Assembly: GCF_021018805.1 (NCBI RefSeq)
Contig: NC_086248.1
Location: 56,363,485-56,427,484, forward strand
Direction of reading: 5' to 3'
Length of the DNA stretch: 64,000 bases
Origin: Prinia subflava
Taxonomy: Eukaryota > Chordata > Aves > Passeriformes > Cisticolidae
The position numbers were made by a program, and so were the translations under genes. Positions 27,241 to 43,500 of this stretch are shown here, in pieces. The notes under the pieces were generated by a model. It was not told where the DNA came from. It saw only the letters and a list, made by a program, of their open reading frames with translations, and did no database searches. How positions within the stretch are numbered: the first letter of the stretch is position 1; every line of letters starts with the position of its first letter.

Positions 27241-27790
27241 TTAGTAAGGCCTGCACAACTTCAGGAACGCGGTCCCTCTATCATCACGGGTCTGCAAGAG
27301 GAACCGGAGCTGTGACATCGCTCCTGCCCCTCTCTCACCATCAGCTTGAACCAATGCCTCATGCAGGTGCAGGAGGAGGGCACCGTTCCCCGGAGGCGCC
27401 GTCTCCCACGCCCTGCTGCTCCCGAGCTGCCACAGGCCCGCTCGCACCCGGCCCTGTCTCCCTGCGGCGGCGGGAGGCAGCGCTGCCCGGCGGCACCGCG
27501 GGGTGTCACCCTCGGCCCGCGGTGTCACCCTCGGCCCGCGGTGTCACCCTCGGCCCGTAGTGTCCCCCTCGGCCCGCGGTGTCATCCTCGGCCCGGGGTG
27601 TCATCCTCGGCCCGCGGTGTCACCCTCGGCCCGGGCCGGAGCACGGCCCGCTGCCTGAGGTTCACGGACCGCCGGGGCCGCGGGGCGCACCCGCAGCGCG
27701 GGGGCCGCACACGCGTGGGCAGCAAGCGCTGCACGGCAGGGCCCACGGGCCGGTGCAGGACAGCCAGAAGCTACCACATCCCGGTCTCTC
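27241..27790. promoter_or_regulatory. Isolated GC-rich/CpG island
   Basis: A sharply GC- and CpG-rich block in AT-rich DNA, containing the 19-bp minisatellite at 27503-27635. Overlapping open frames on both strands (for example 27346-27855 plus and 27601-27942 minus) reflect the lack of stops in GC-rich repeats; no domain is recognisable. It could be a promoter of an unrecognised or non-coding transcript, but I see no first exon I can name. Confidence 0.45.
27503..27635 (+). repeat. 19-bp GC-rich minisatellite, 7 units
   Basis: Seven head-to-tail 19-bp units of consensus GTGTCACCCTCGGCCCGCG. Units 1-2 are identical, and the others differ by one or two bases (positions 6-7 and 17-19 of the unit). 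Confidence 0.95.
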
Positions 27791-27888
27791 GAAGAAGAGA
27801 CCTTTCTTTCAGAAAGAATTGCTGGACAAATTGTGTCTGTACATATCTGTATTAATTGCTTGAAGCTTTTTTTTTCAGACTTCGCCCT

Positions 27889-27911
27889 CCCCCCCCCCCC
27901 CCCCCCCCCCC
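27889..27911 (+). repeat. Poly(C) run of 23
   Basis: A pure C homopolymer, able to form an i-motif, with G4 potential on the other strand. Confidence 0.93.
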
Positions 27912-30784
27912 GGCCCATATTTTTGGAATGTTTTGGAAGCATTTTTGCAGAAATTTTCCGTAATCAGGCCTAGCCAGCATGGAAATTTTTATCCCGATCT
28001 TGAAATGTAGACCTTATAGCAGAAACTGCAACTGTGTGGAGCATCAGAAAGCATTTTTACTGTCATACCAGCCCTACTGGGGTAACTACAGCCACGTGGT
28101 ATCACATAAACATCCCTAGATCTGGTATTGCTAATAAATAGGAGCATAATGTTGTGCAATATTTCATTTCTCTTCTTGGAAGAGTCCAGATGGGCCCAGA
28201 TTCATCTCACTTATCTTTAGGTACCCCAGGTACCCCAGGAGATGCTGAATTAGGGCCACTAGCCGAAGCTCTTTTCTGAGCAGCGTCTCTCATTTTTAAT
28301 GCCTGTCTGTAGAAATGTTTCACTAGAGATGCATGGCTGTACTAGACTCTAGGGGTTTTTTTCATTAATTTCTCCAGGCTCATTTTAAGTCTACAGGGGG
28401 TGCACATAAACTACTTTTCAATAATTTTTTCGGGGCAAGACAGGAACCTCCTGCTTAATTTGCTTATGATCCAGTCTGTCCTCCAGCTTGCTGAGTATAA
28501 GGAGCACAAGAAAAATAGTCACTAAGAAGTTTCTCTTATCTCCCTAAGGCTCACGAAACGGTTCATGGCTTTTGGTGCACTGAGATAAGTAGCACATACT
28601 AAACCACGTGAGATGTCTGCATTTATGTATTTAAATTTTTTTGCATGTGTTATCAATACATTCCACCCAAAGACCATATGAAAGCCCAAGAATGCTTGCT
28701 AAGCAGAGTACAAGTGTTAATAATAAGTGTTTGAAGTTTAGTTGCATTGAACATTCTGCTAAATAAAGCTATCTAAGCTGGTGGTGGTTACAACACTGCC
28801 ACCAGCAGAAAGTGTGGATGACTACTTCCATTTTATAAATGAATGAAAGTAAACTACAGATTCAAGTCTTAGTCAAAATAGCTCCTAAAACCTATGTCAC
28901 CTGTGACTTCAGGAATCCTAGCCCTTTGCTTCTCAATGCAGAGACTTTTCTCTGAAGGAAATACAGACCAGACACACAATTCCATAAAACAAAACAACAA
29001 ACCCAAACCCAGCTGACTTCCACAGATTCTCCCTACAGGCATGACTGTAATACATCAAAATCAGCAAGATTAAAATCATGGACAACTTTTTCCCTTTTCT
29101 ACACCAAACATTTGAGGCAGCATGTGTTGAATATTCATTGCTAGCAGTTGCAGACTTTTGCAGAAAGCAGCAGCAGCATAATAAGCCTATATATGGTAGA
29201 ACAGTTAGAATTACAATCAGACATTGTTTTTTAAAAGGAGCCCATTAAAGTAATACCCTACATCTTGGCAGAGATGAAAAGCACATGATGTACACCTTTG
29301 AGTCACTGAAGTTTTATACTTCTTTGTTATTAATTACTCCAGCGGGTTTTTTTCCTTGAAAACGATAGGCGGCATTTAATGTTTTGTTACCCTGGGGCTG
29401 CAGTTCTCTGCTCGTGTATCTGCACGCAGCACCTTGCTCATGCCTGGGAAATGTGAGGCAAAGATAATGTGTATGCACAGCCCCGTTGCTTAGCAAGTAC
29501 AGTTTCTGTAGAGAGAAATTAGCACTATATTTTTTAACATCTCTAGCCTGCAACTCATCGGCACAAAAGATGTTTCAAGAACATTATAGCAGTGGAAGAC
29601 TTTGCAGAGCCTGTCAGTACACTATTCAAAGTTATTGAATGCATGAATTTGAGTTTGTTGGGAGTTTGAGGGAGAGGTGACTGCATCTCTTTCAGATAAT
29701 AATGGGATCTGAAAGGTTTCTCAGCTGCTATAAATTAGCATTTTAAGCTCTGAGTTTTGGAATGTTTTGGTCTCCCAAAACAGTTTATAGCTAAAGCTGT
29801 ACACGTTTTTCTGTTCCTACATCGAATGGGTAACAAAAGCTGGAAAATTACTGCAGGCTTTTATCTCAGAAATGTAATGAACAGAAAAACCACCCCTATT
29901 AGAGATTTGCTTACACTGCTGTTATCGCGGCAGCCTGAACAACATTTGACTGTCTAACTTTTCTCAGCAACTGCTCATCTGAATTCTCAGAATTGCCAAG
30001 ACCACCAACTGAAGTACCCAATGGAAAATGGGAGCTGTAAAGAAGGTGCAGATGCTCAGTTCCTCAGAGAAAAAAGCCATCCATCACCACACAAAAGAAA
30101 CTGAATAGGATCACCCCAGAAGTGGTTATCTTACTTCTTGGCCAAAAGTCCCTCTTGCAGGCAATGTGGTAGTAGTACTCAGTAATAAAAAACTATTTAA
30201 CAGTTTTAGATAGTCAGTTTTACTCCAGTTGCAAGGATAGGATCAGTGGGTGAAACACAGCTCCTGAACAGATTTTGGACTACTGGTAAACTCAGGGCTC
30301 AGTGCACTGCCCCACATCACAGTAGCAAGGTTAGATGCTCCAGGATGGACTTCCAATAGGGGCTGTTTCCATCAGTCTCCTGATAGTCTGGTTTTATAGT
30401 ATGTCTGCAATGCTGTGCTGAAACAGCTCCTATCTTTGTTACATAAGGACATAAAGTGTAGCTGTGCTTTGTATACACCAGAGAGCAGTACCTTCACTTT
30501 GCTTGAGGCAGAGAAACTATTTTGGGCAAATGGGAACATTTGTACCACGAAGGAACACCTACACTGATACACAACCACCTTTAACATCCACAGTTGGAAG
30601 ACCAAGTCATATCCATGTACTTTGCCAAGTTGTAACCATGGTGAGACTTCTATGGGCGCAGTTTGATGGAATAACCATCACACACCTAAGCAAAATTATC
30701 TTAGCTGATTGGCAGCTCGGATTAATTTTTAACTATTTTTGTAAACCTTGCTAAAATTTTTGTTTTAAAATGAGACAGAGACTA
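27912..30784. other. Intergenic between the GC island and the SGK1 3' end
   Basis: AT-rich with no gene seen. It contains a short tandem duplication GGTACCCCA at 28219-28236 and a MIR-like relic near 28830. Confidence 0.55.
28830..28930 (+). mobile_element. Possible MIR/CORE-SINE-like relic
   Basis: CCATTTTATAAATGAATGAA followed by AGTAAACTACAG resembles the MIR-type ATTTTACAGATGAGGAAACTGAGG region. Heavily diverged and tentative. Confidence 0.3.
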
Positions 30785-31866
30785 TGGAAGTATTTTTCAG
30801 GATTTTACTGCAAACCTATGGGTCTGGTCACAAAAAATATGATACATATAACCATGTTAATTATATTACATTACAGTGATGGTATACATTACAAGTAAGT
30901 CTGTAAGTTTAAATATACACCTAGAGTTACAACTGAATGTACAGATCTTTTTTTACAATACATACAATCAGGAATGAAAATCCCTCAAACCCCAAGACCA
31001 TAAATAATGCCCATTTTACAGATGATACCTTTAAAACTATTAAAAAAAAAAAAGAAAAAAAAAAGAAAAAAAGAAGAAACCAACAGCTTTGACCGACTGC
31101 AGCTGGGGCATTTTGGTCCATAAAAACCCTTTCTAAAAATAGAAATCTTTTTTCATAGCAGCAATGCTTTCTGCAAGCATTTGGATACAAGTAATTGTGA
31201 GCCCATTTCAATAATTTTAGTTGACAGTATAGATTTACAAAAGAAATTTCAAAATTACACTTAATTTATCTTCCAAATATGGAAGAAACAAACAATGCCC
31301 CACATTGTGGTATCCTGCAAGTGTCACACTGATGCTTTAAACTAAGTCCATCTGTAGTACGCAGACCACACGCATACCATTTGTTCACATAGTAAACCCA
31401 CATAAATGAACTGAGGAACACACTCTGCAACAGGGAAAGCTTTGGAGCTCACAAGATCTCATCGGAAAAAAGGCACATTTCATAAAATCCTTATCACGTT
31501 CAGATAGATCTTCAGGCAAGGCTTTTCGAGCATGACAACAAAACAGCTTGTTCTTACTCCTACGATCTGCCATAGCAGTCAATGGCAGCAGTCACTCTGT
31601 TTTTTCTTTCCCAAGGAGACAGCACCACTTTGGGGGAAGAACAAATGGAAATGAAAAGCCTGTAAAGCTCATTTAGAGAGTGATGTGCTCTTCAAAAAAG
31701 CTTCCAGCAAACAGTGTAGTTGAAATTAAGGCTGCAAAGCTGCCATGGTGGAAATGTGCAAATTCTCTTTCAAGGTGACTGGTCAACTGGCAGTTCCACC
31801 AGAAGGCCAAACAAAAAATAAAAATAATAGTTGTTATTATTATTAAAAATAATAAAAGAAAAATGT
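30785..31866 (-). other. SGK1: SGK1 3' untranslated region (distal end estimated)
   Basis: This is non-coding sequence directly after the SGK1 stop. Its length, about 1.08 kb, is close to what I recall for the human 3' UTR, which is why I place the end here. It contains (TTATTA)-like and A-rich tracts (31040-31079 on the plus strand). No canonical AATAAA is seen on the minus strand in this range, so the exact end is inferred. Confidence 0.6.
30804..30809 (-). terminator. Candidate SGK1 poly(A) signal (AGTAAA variant)
   Basis: The minus strand reads AGTAAA, a known weaker poly(A) hexamer. It lies about 1.06 kb after the stop, with U-rich sequence just downstream (30745-30780). It is the best candidate near the expected end of the 3' UTR, but variant hexamers are common by chance. 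Confidence 0.4.
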
Positions 31867-36478
<4,612 letters not shown>

Positions 36479-36539
36479 TTTGAAGCGAGAGGGGGCTAAC
36501 CAGCAAGCGCTCAGTGCCACCAGCTCCCAGCACCGCACT

Positions 36540-36670
36540 GGCTCGGCGCAGCACCGGCGGCGTTTAAGTGGCGGCGCTGATGGGCGGGAGCAGGGCGGGG
36601 CGGCGACGACGCGCCCCCTCGACGTCCTTTGGGGGCGGCCAGCGGCGCCTCGGGGGACGTCGAGGGTGGG
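36540..36670 (-). promoter_or_regulatory. SGK1: SGK1 proximal promoter of the canonical exon
   Basis: The GC-rich region just upstream of exon 1 has GC boxes (GGGCGG type) at 36582-36600 and 36630-36637. A weak TATA-like ACTTAAA is at 36563-36569, about 85-90 bp from the ATG, which would give a short 5' UTR. Two GACGTC cores, at 36621-36626 and 36656-36661, form part of a 12-bp inverted repeat. The start site is inferred from these elements. Confidence 0.7.
36655..36666. repeat. 12-bp inverted repeat around a GC box, right arm
   Basis: The sequence GGACGTCGAGGG at 36655-36666 is the exact reverse complement of CCCTCGACGTCC at 36616-36627. The 27-bp spacer contains a GGGGGCGG box. Each arm carries an ACGT core of the type bound by bZIP factors. 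Confidence 0.85.
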
Positions 36671-36828
36671 AGGGGAAGGCAATCGTCGCTGCCTTTACCA
36701 CCGCCCCACCTTGGGGTACCCTCACACTGCCCCCACACACATTGCTTCAGGATGCCGCGCATCCACAGGCAAACACATCAAATCCCTTCTTTTTTTTTTC
36801 CTTGACAGCAAACTCCCGTAACCCCGGC

Positions 36829-36856
36829 TCTCTCTCTCTTTCTCTCTCTCTCTCTC
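36829..36856 (+). repeat. (CT)n microsatellite upstream of SGK1
   Basis: A nearly pure CT run interrupted by one extra T. It lies between the canonical promoter and the larger CpG island. Confidence 0.9.
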
Positions 36857-38900
36857 CTCGTCCTCCCTCCCTTTTTTTTCTATCCGGCCCTACTTATTTT
36901 ACGGTTATATAAAGCTGAAATCTGGCTCTGTCTCTAGGACGACCAACTCTTCCGAAAGTGTGGGTGTCCCCCCACCAGCCCGCAGCCTGCGTCCGCTCTC
37001 GGTGCGGCCGCACCGGGTGAGCGGCGATAAGGGATGCTGACGTTTCCCTGAAGGAGCCGCAGTGACTCAGAAGAACAAAATTTCCTTCCCGGTTTTCAAT
37101 AAAACAAACAAATATCCCTTCTGTGCACTGCCCTGATCCTGGCTGGGACATAACTAAAAGAAAATAGAAGAGGGTTTTTTTTTTAATGCCAAAAAGGGAA
37201 ACAACGGGGGAAAAAAATAATCCGTTCCCTGAACTTGGAGGGGAGAGCATAAATCTGCTTCTAGAAAAGGTGGGGAAATGATCGAGGCATGGACAAGTGC
37301 ATAAAAGGGCGGGAGGGGAGAGAAGAAAAAAAAAAAAAAAAAGCTAACAGCCCCGATCTACAGATTTTGATTTTACTGTACACAGTCATTTGGGAACACC
37401 GCGTACTCTGGATTTAATGGCTCAGTCGCTTCCATGCGGGCGCGCCGGGGGCACAGGAGCGCTGATGCATGTAGGAAGCCCAAGGTGAAAGGATGCAGCC
37501 GGGTCCCTCCTCCCGGGGGGCGCGGGAAGGCGCTCCGAGAGGGGGTACCACGGCGTCCCGCCAGGCGCATTCCCGCTCACAGCTCTGACACGGGACAGGC
37601 GCGTCCGGGAGTGCCGGGCTCCTGCGCCCTCCAGGCGGCTGGAACTTTCCACCCGACGGGGTGTTATTCATGCGCGTGTTTCGCCTCGCTGTCTGAACGA
37701 ACGGCTGGGTTGCGGCCAGCGGCTCCAGCTGCAACCTGTCCCCATCCTCCCCCCGTCCGGAGACCGTCTTTTTTTTTTTTTTTTTTTTTTTTCCCCGCTG
37801 TACCCTCTGCCGCTTCCCTCCACAACCACTGCCGGCCGCTGGGCGGCATCCCTTGGCAGCTGCCTGTACCCTGCGCCTCGGAGGGGGATGGCAAGCACGG
37901 CGGCACAGCAGCCGTCAAAGGCGGCAGCTCACTCAAACAGCAAGAGGGATGACCCGGAGCAGAGAGAGACCTCTGAGAGTTGGGCACAGGTCTTTAACAA
38001 GCGCTGCAAAGGCGTCATAGGGGGAAAACAAAGCAAAGAGGGAGGATTGCCAGCTCCGTTCCGAGCCTCCGGTGTCCCTCCCGGAGCAAGGGGCCCTTGC
38101 CCTGCCCAGCCGTCCCGGTACGGGGAAGTGGAAGGGAGCCGGCGCCAGGGAAGGAAGCGGCGACGGCAGAAGCAAGGAAATGCGGACTGCAGCTGGCGGG
38201 GCTCTAGGTTCTCCCACTTGTGGCTTTCCTCACTCTGCTGCACACAGAAATTGCCATTCTCATTAATGTAAGTGGAGAACAACAAAAACAAAACAAAACA
38301 AAACCCCACAATAAGGTATGGGATTCAAAACTATCTCAAAAAACTCCTTTTGACAGATTGAAAGAGACACAGTTTTCTCTGCCCCTTCGTACTGCTTTCA
38401 GAGTAGTGCTGTTAAAAACCACTCGAGATCCACAATTTGGAGGGTCGCCAAAGTCCCCGTCCCCTGCCCGCTGCCCCTGGCATCTCCAGGCTACGACGAT
38501 GCCCCCCGGCGCGTTCCTGCCAGCTGTGCGCAGAGGCAAGCGGCTCCCAGCCCCCGGGCAGTCTCCGGCACAACCCGCCCGCAGTTCTGCACAGCTTGCC
38601 AGAGGCAAACACCCACTGCTGTCCTCCCGGCTCAGCCGCGACCCCCACGCCGCCTGCAAGCGCCCCCGCTGCAGCCGACTACACCAGGGCTCTCTCCCCC
38701 GCTCTGCGTCGGTGTTTTTGCAAGGGCTCCGCTGCTCTCGCCAAGTCACCTGGCCTCGGTTCGTGCCAAGCGCTGCTGCCTCGGCTGACCCCGCACGCAC
38801 CCGCCTGTATCCCCCGGTGCATCGCTGCGCGGGCCCCCGGCGCTGGGAGGGTTCTTTTCCCCGCGGAGAGCAGTTCTCGGGGAAGGAGCGGTGAACCCAC

Positions 38901-39138
38901 CTTTCAGCGACGACTTCTCCTCTTTGCCCCTCATCTTGCTGCCTGCCGGGACCCCGAGCGCGGCACGGCGGCGCGGAGGCTGCGGCTGGGCTCCCGCTCC
39001 CGGCCGCTGCTGCAATCCCGAATAACTCCCCTTCCTGGCCGGGCGGCCCGCAGGCAGGAGGGAGGCGGCGAGGGCGGCGAGGCCGGCCGGCGCTCCGGCT
39101 GACCCCTTTATGGACGCAATATCGAGGGCGGCTGACAT
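38901..39138 (-). CDS. SGK1: SGK1 alternative first exon, isoform-3-like
   Basis: An open frame on the minus strand ends in SKMRGKEEKSSLK and a donor AAAG|GTGGGT in phase 1, the phase needed for exon 2, giving SSLK-AFMKQRR. This resembles the end of the human SGK1 isoform 3 exon as I recall it (MKEEAIKPPLK before AFMKQ), with the same 11-codon distance from the last Met to the junction. The ATG at 39138 would give 79 residues beginning MSAALDIAS; the ATG at 38934 would give 11. A TATA-like element at 39148-39154 lies so close to the upstream ATG that the shorter start may be the one used. The exon sits in a CpG island. The function of this N-terminus is unknown to me; the exon itself is well supported by phase and homology. 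Confidence 0.75.
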
Positions 39139-39147
39139 GCGGGAGCG

Positions 39148-39154
39148 TTATAAA
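39148..39154 (-). promoter_or_regulatory. TATA-like element for the alternative SGK1 exon
   Basis: The minus strand reads TTTATAA inside a GC-rich island, so it stands out from its surroundings. A start site about 30 bp downstream, near 39120, would fall after the ATG at 39138 and before the ATG at 38934. A second, weaker CATAAAG is at 39107-39113. Confidence 0.5.
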
Positions 39155-39740
39155 GTTCAGCACGGGCCGCCCCGCACACTCTGCCCCGTTGCAACATCAC
39201 CCTGAAAATTACTGTAATCAGCGCGCACACAAACACACGCACGGGCGGAGCGGGGCGGGGGGGCCGCTCCGGCCCTCCCTGACCTGCCGGCCGCTCCGGC
39301 CCTGCCCCACGGAAGCTGCCCACGCTCCGGGGCCAGGGCAGCTGCGAGCGGCCGCGCACCCACGGCGCGGGGCCCGCGCCCCCTCCCCTCCGCTCCGGCA
39401 GAGGCGGGGGCTGCTGCCGCTGCCCGCGGGGGGCTCGGGGCTGCGGCTACCGGCCGGGTTTCCCCGCGGGCCGGATAGCGCCGGGGCGGGACCGGCGCCC
39501 CGCTCCGACCTGGCACCCTGCGCCTTCCGCCGGCAGCGCCCCGGCGGCGCCCCCCGCCCGCGCGGCCCCGCTGCCGCCGCCCGGCCCGGCGCCGCGCACC
39601 GCCGGCCGCGCCCGCCGCGGGAAGCGCTGTCCCCCGGCGGCACCCACCTGCCGGACCCCGCACCCGGCACGGGCCTCGCCCCCTCCCCGTGCTCGGGGAA
39701 CCTGGCAGCAGCGATGTTCTTGACGTGGAAGGGAGGAATG

Positions 39741-40189
39741 CCACCCGCGGGACGAATTATTATTTTATTAGTTAAAATTAATGCAGCGTTTTAAGCTGAT
39801 GAACTAGATTCTCCAAAGCCCGGCGTGGGCTTAAGTTGCATTTTAAAACTTACAATGATGGCAGCAAGCCTCAACAGTTGAAAGGCAGGAGAGAACACAA
39901 GAAAGGAACAAGTAATCAAAGATCCCATTTCTCAGATGGTAAGATGGCAAGGAAAGCATCAGACACTGTGAATATCTCAATAAATTTAATGAAAAATTTG
40001 TATAGACAGTGGCTTAGGACTGTACCACTAAAAAGTAAATACAGGAAAGGAGTAAAAGAATTACAGTGATGTTCCACACTCATGTTACTCTTCTACCTCA
40101 GCCTAAAAAACTGACAAACTGTCCTGAAATTCTAAATTAAGAGTTTTTCAAAGTAAAATGAATAATAATAAAGAAGGTAGATGCTGAAA
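39741..40189. other. Non-coding stretch upstream of the CpG island
   Basis: AT-rich sequence with a 77-codon open frame (39836-40069, plus) that resembles nothing I know. It may be part of the older repeat that follows. Confidence 0.5.
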
Positions 40190-40545
40190 ATAAAAAGGAA
40201 AGGAGACGCCACAAACAGAATATTAAAAGTTTATAAAACTCTTTGCCTCTGGATGTGAACACTCCAAAAGAATGGATGAGTTCAAGAACAGATGGACAAA
40301 TCAACAGGAAGAAAACAGCCAAGATTTAACTCCATGGCCAGCATGTCTGACCTGAAATGTTCCTGTACCATAAATCTGTGTAAACCAGGGATGGGTTGGA
40401 GCATATTACCGAATAGTTGTCTGTTCTTTCCTTCTCATGTAATAATGAAATCTTAGATAATGATAACTGACCAGCTAACCCAGAAACCCAGACTGACGTG
40501 CATGGACCTTGGGCCCATTCTGACCTTCTTACAATCTTATACTGC
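40190..40545 (+). mobile_element. Ancient CR1 LINE 3' fragment, sense
   Basis: Landmarks of an old CR1 3' region in order: TTTGCCTCTGGATGTG, ATGGATGAGTTCAAGAACAG with GATGGACAAAT, AACTCCATGGCCAGC, GGGATGGGTTGGAGC with TGTCTGTTCTTTCCTTCT, and TGGACCTTGGGCCCATTCTGAC. Diverged, non-coding. Confidence 0.65.
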
Positions 40546-43500
40546 ACTTCTGAGTGGCATGATACTGCTTTACTAGTACCAGAGTTTAACCAGCTCAGAA
40601 AACTCCAGGAACTGCTGCTCACTGGCAAGAAGGAAGAGAACTGATTTGCTTTGTAACCTAATGTGAAGCATTTGGCTCTGCCAAGCAATGGTATTCCATG
40701 TAAAAGTAGCACTAGGTAAACAGATGCTCATCAAGCTATTCACCGTGGTAGCATCCAAAACAGGGCCCCACATCGAGGCCATGAGAGATGCAGGAAGACA
40801 CAGACTCTGCTGGAACCATGGGGGCACTTAGGAAGAGGCCAGAGCAGGCACAACATGCTGGCTTACTGGTATGGTCACCTCAGGGTCCTGACACAGAGAT
40901 TGGGACATACCTGAAGTACTGCCAGGAGAGATATGAATTGATTTATCTTAAAGAACCAACTGCAGCTCATCACTAACGTGGGCCTGTATTGCTCAAAGCA
41001 GTTCAAAGCACATTCAGCAGTAGTTGAGCTGTGTAAATTCATCTCTCTAGAAAAGTCCCACTGTTTGGAGGGCTTATTCATCTGTGGCAGGTAGGCAGGT
41101 ATTAGTCCTGCCCGACACTGCTTTCAGGGCACACAGAAACTTCTCCCTCTTGCCCTTCAGGAAGGTCAGAGGCTTCAGCAGCCCACATGGTAACTGGAAC
41201 CTGTGAGCTCTCTTCTGATTCTGTCCTGATCCTCATTGTCTGATGCGGAATTCAGTGCCTCAGTCCTTCAGGAATTCAGTTCTCTGATGGCTTCTGAACT
41301 TCAGTTTGGCAATGAATTCAATGCTGAATAAATGAATTCCTGCTTACTTATCTCGCTGAATCAAGACCTTAGGATGCATCAGGTTCCTAGAATTACTTGG
41401 CTGACTTTGGAAGGAAACTTCTTCAAATTCTGCAAATATTTTCAGCAGTATTTGGCTTTGGGTTAATTAAACGAAGATGAAGTTCAGGCTTTGGACTGCA
41501 GGAATAACACAGCCCCCAACTACAGAAGACAATAGCACTTCTTAACAGCATCTGTCTTCTGAAGCAAAATCTCAGAAGCTTTTATTTTCCTTCTGTAAAT
41601 CCTGAACAAACAAGTCTCTGACCTTGTAATTAAGCTTCATGTTCAACAGCCAAAACTTTCAGTCAAGACCTTCAGGCTGCCCCCACAAATGATGAGTAGC
41701 AGCAAACAGATAAGGACCTGAGTAACAGCTTAAATGACAACCCCAACAGAGATTTTAAATTGGGAGCTTTTGAATGCTGTCGACAGGTCTGCTAGACATT
41801 GTGTTGACAGGAGGTTTATTGACTGAAGCCCCTACTGATCTGGAAACATCTAATTGATTTCAGTGTCGTATTTTGTCAAATACAAATTTGGCACATCTTT
41901 TATTTCCCTTTTCTGATGCTTACAAAGCAGGTTTACTGCATTGTCAATAAGAGGCTTTAGTGCCAAGGGATTACGCTCACAGGATCACAGAGTGATGCAG
42001 GGCTGTGCTGAGAAAAAAGTAATTCCCATCCTTGTAGAAACCAGTGGAAAATTACAACATACTTTAGATGAACTGACCTCTAGTTAAAATAGCTGATAAA
42101 CAATGCCCTGACCTCCATTTTAATTCCAGCGCATGAATTTGAGTCTAACATAGTTGTTGTCACTGTGACTTTATGAGTAAATGTTGCAGGTATTTCAGCC
42201 TGCAGCAGTCAGAGAGGAATGACTGCAGAAAAACCCTATTTGTGTGCCTTCCTCTGAGTGTGTCTTCCTGGGAGTGTGCCACCCCAAGGTTAGTAAAAGT
42301 CTTTGCAATGTTGTGTAGTCTGTCTAGCTTAGAGTTCTCATAAAACCGTATTGGATGACAGATACTTAAATTCATTATTGGTATTATGAACTTCAATGTA
42401 CTGTGACTGCACAGAATCCAGTCTTATCAGAACTGAGTAGTGCTAATATGGAAAAGGAGGTGAAAACATATGATGGAAAAGTGATGAAAAACGAGTTATG
42501 AGAAAAATGAACATTCTTAGTGATGCTATGAGTTCAGTCTGCTGGTTTCCTTTGGTCACAAGGCAGCCTTATGTGAGGAGCTCCAGAATAAATAGTGTAA
42601 GCATATACTGTCAGCTGACTCTTGCACTCAGATTTTTTCTTCCAAAACTTTAGTTATTAAAAGACAATAGCAGAAGGGCATTTAGGCATTTTCTGTCAAG
42701 AACACAATCTGAAAATATTTCCTTGCACATCCTGCATGAAATAGATGTGCTGAAATACAAATGTCAGCTGAACTAACCTAGCTATGGGGTCATCTCTTTT
42801 TCCCTTATCTCTTCATCTAGTGTTTCACTAGGTGTTGGCTACCATGATATCTCAATGTCCTTTACGTATACAAAACCCCCATCATCATGATTGTCATCAT
42901 CATCAGCTCATTATCTTAAAAGAAAAGATCTCTTTAAACCTGTACGACCTCCGGCAACCTTGGAGATAAGGTACTAAGTGATGTAAATAGTGAGAGAATT
43001 TGTCAAAGAGAGGAATTTTTCCTAGAGAGAAGTTCAGCTGGGTCCTAACTCAAAACAACGAGTTCGATTCTTGGCGATGTGAAAAGAGGCCTGATAAAGG
43101 AAGACGCACACTGCCGGGTGTCAGTGCTTTTCCTCTTGGTGATATGATCATGTCTCTTGCCATTACACTGAGTTTCAGTACTCCTTATTATTGAAGGAGG
43201 CTTTCTTTCAAGAAGTGTTAAAAGGTGTCCCGGGCAGAAGGATGCAAAATATTCATGCTGAGCAGGGCTTTCTCTATAGTGATTTGTGTTTAGTGGTTTA
43301 TTTTAATTTTAGGAGATATCGGGTCCCTTGCAGAGCCCAGATAAATGTGGGGTTATTACAGTATTTCTGAGTATGGATTAATTAGTCTAAGATAGAGAGC
43401 AAGGGAAGAAGTGTTAATTTTGCCCTAGGTAACTGGTCCAAAATTGAGTAAAAATATTTATATATTCATTCATAATATGTTTACCTTCCTTATGTTTTGG

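Larger units (their letters stand above)
37420..39740. promoter_or_regulatory. CpG island covering the SGK1 upstream promoters
   Basis: This stretch is strongly GC- and CpG-rich compared with the AT-rich flanks, most densely at 38440-39720. It contains the isoform-3-like first exon and is interrupted by a 24-T run (37769-37792). Long open frames on both strands here are what stop-poor GC-rich DNA produces and do not look like proteins. A second, smaller GC-rich block (36500-36720) covers canonical exon 1. Confidence 0.75.

Noticed and set aside
27346..27855. 169-codon plus-strand open frame across the GC island
   Set aside because: Most of it translates the 19-bp minisatellite and GC-rich flanks. 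No domain, and comparable frames exist on the other strand.
36479..36682. Open frame running 68 codons upstream of and in frame with the canonical SGK1 ATG
   Set aside because: It has no upstream in-frame ATG (it begins at TTG) and crosses the GC-box promoter. The absence of stops is explained by GC-rich sequence.
38336..39163. 275-codon minus-strand open frame in the CpG island
   Set aside because: It overlaps the supported isoform-3-like exon in another frame and has a low-complexity R/G/A/P composition typical of CpG-rich non-coding DNA.
39646..39744. Possible fourth SGK1 first exon with a CAG|GTGGGT donor in phase 1 on the minus strand
   Set aside because: The open frame has no ATG (it begins at GTG), and its sequence resembles no known SGK1 isoform. 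A phase match alone has a one-in-three chance.
43066..43090. Box-B-like GTTCGATTC suggesting a tRNA
   Set aside because: No matching box A, anticodon arm or acceptor stem can be drawn around it.
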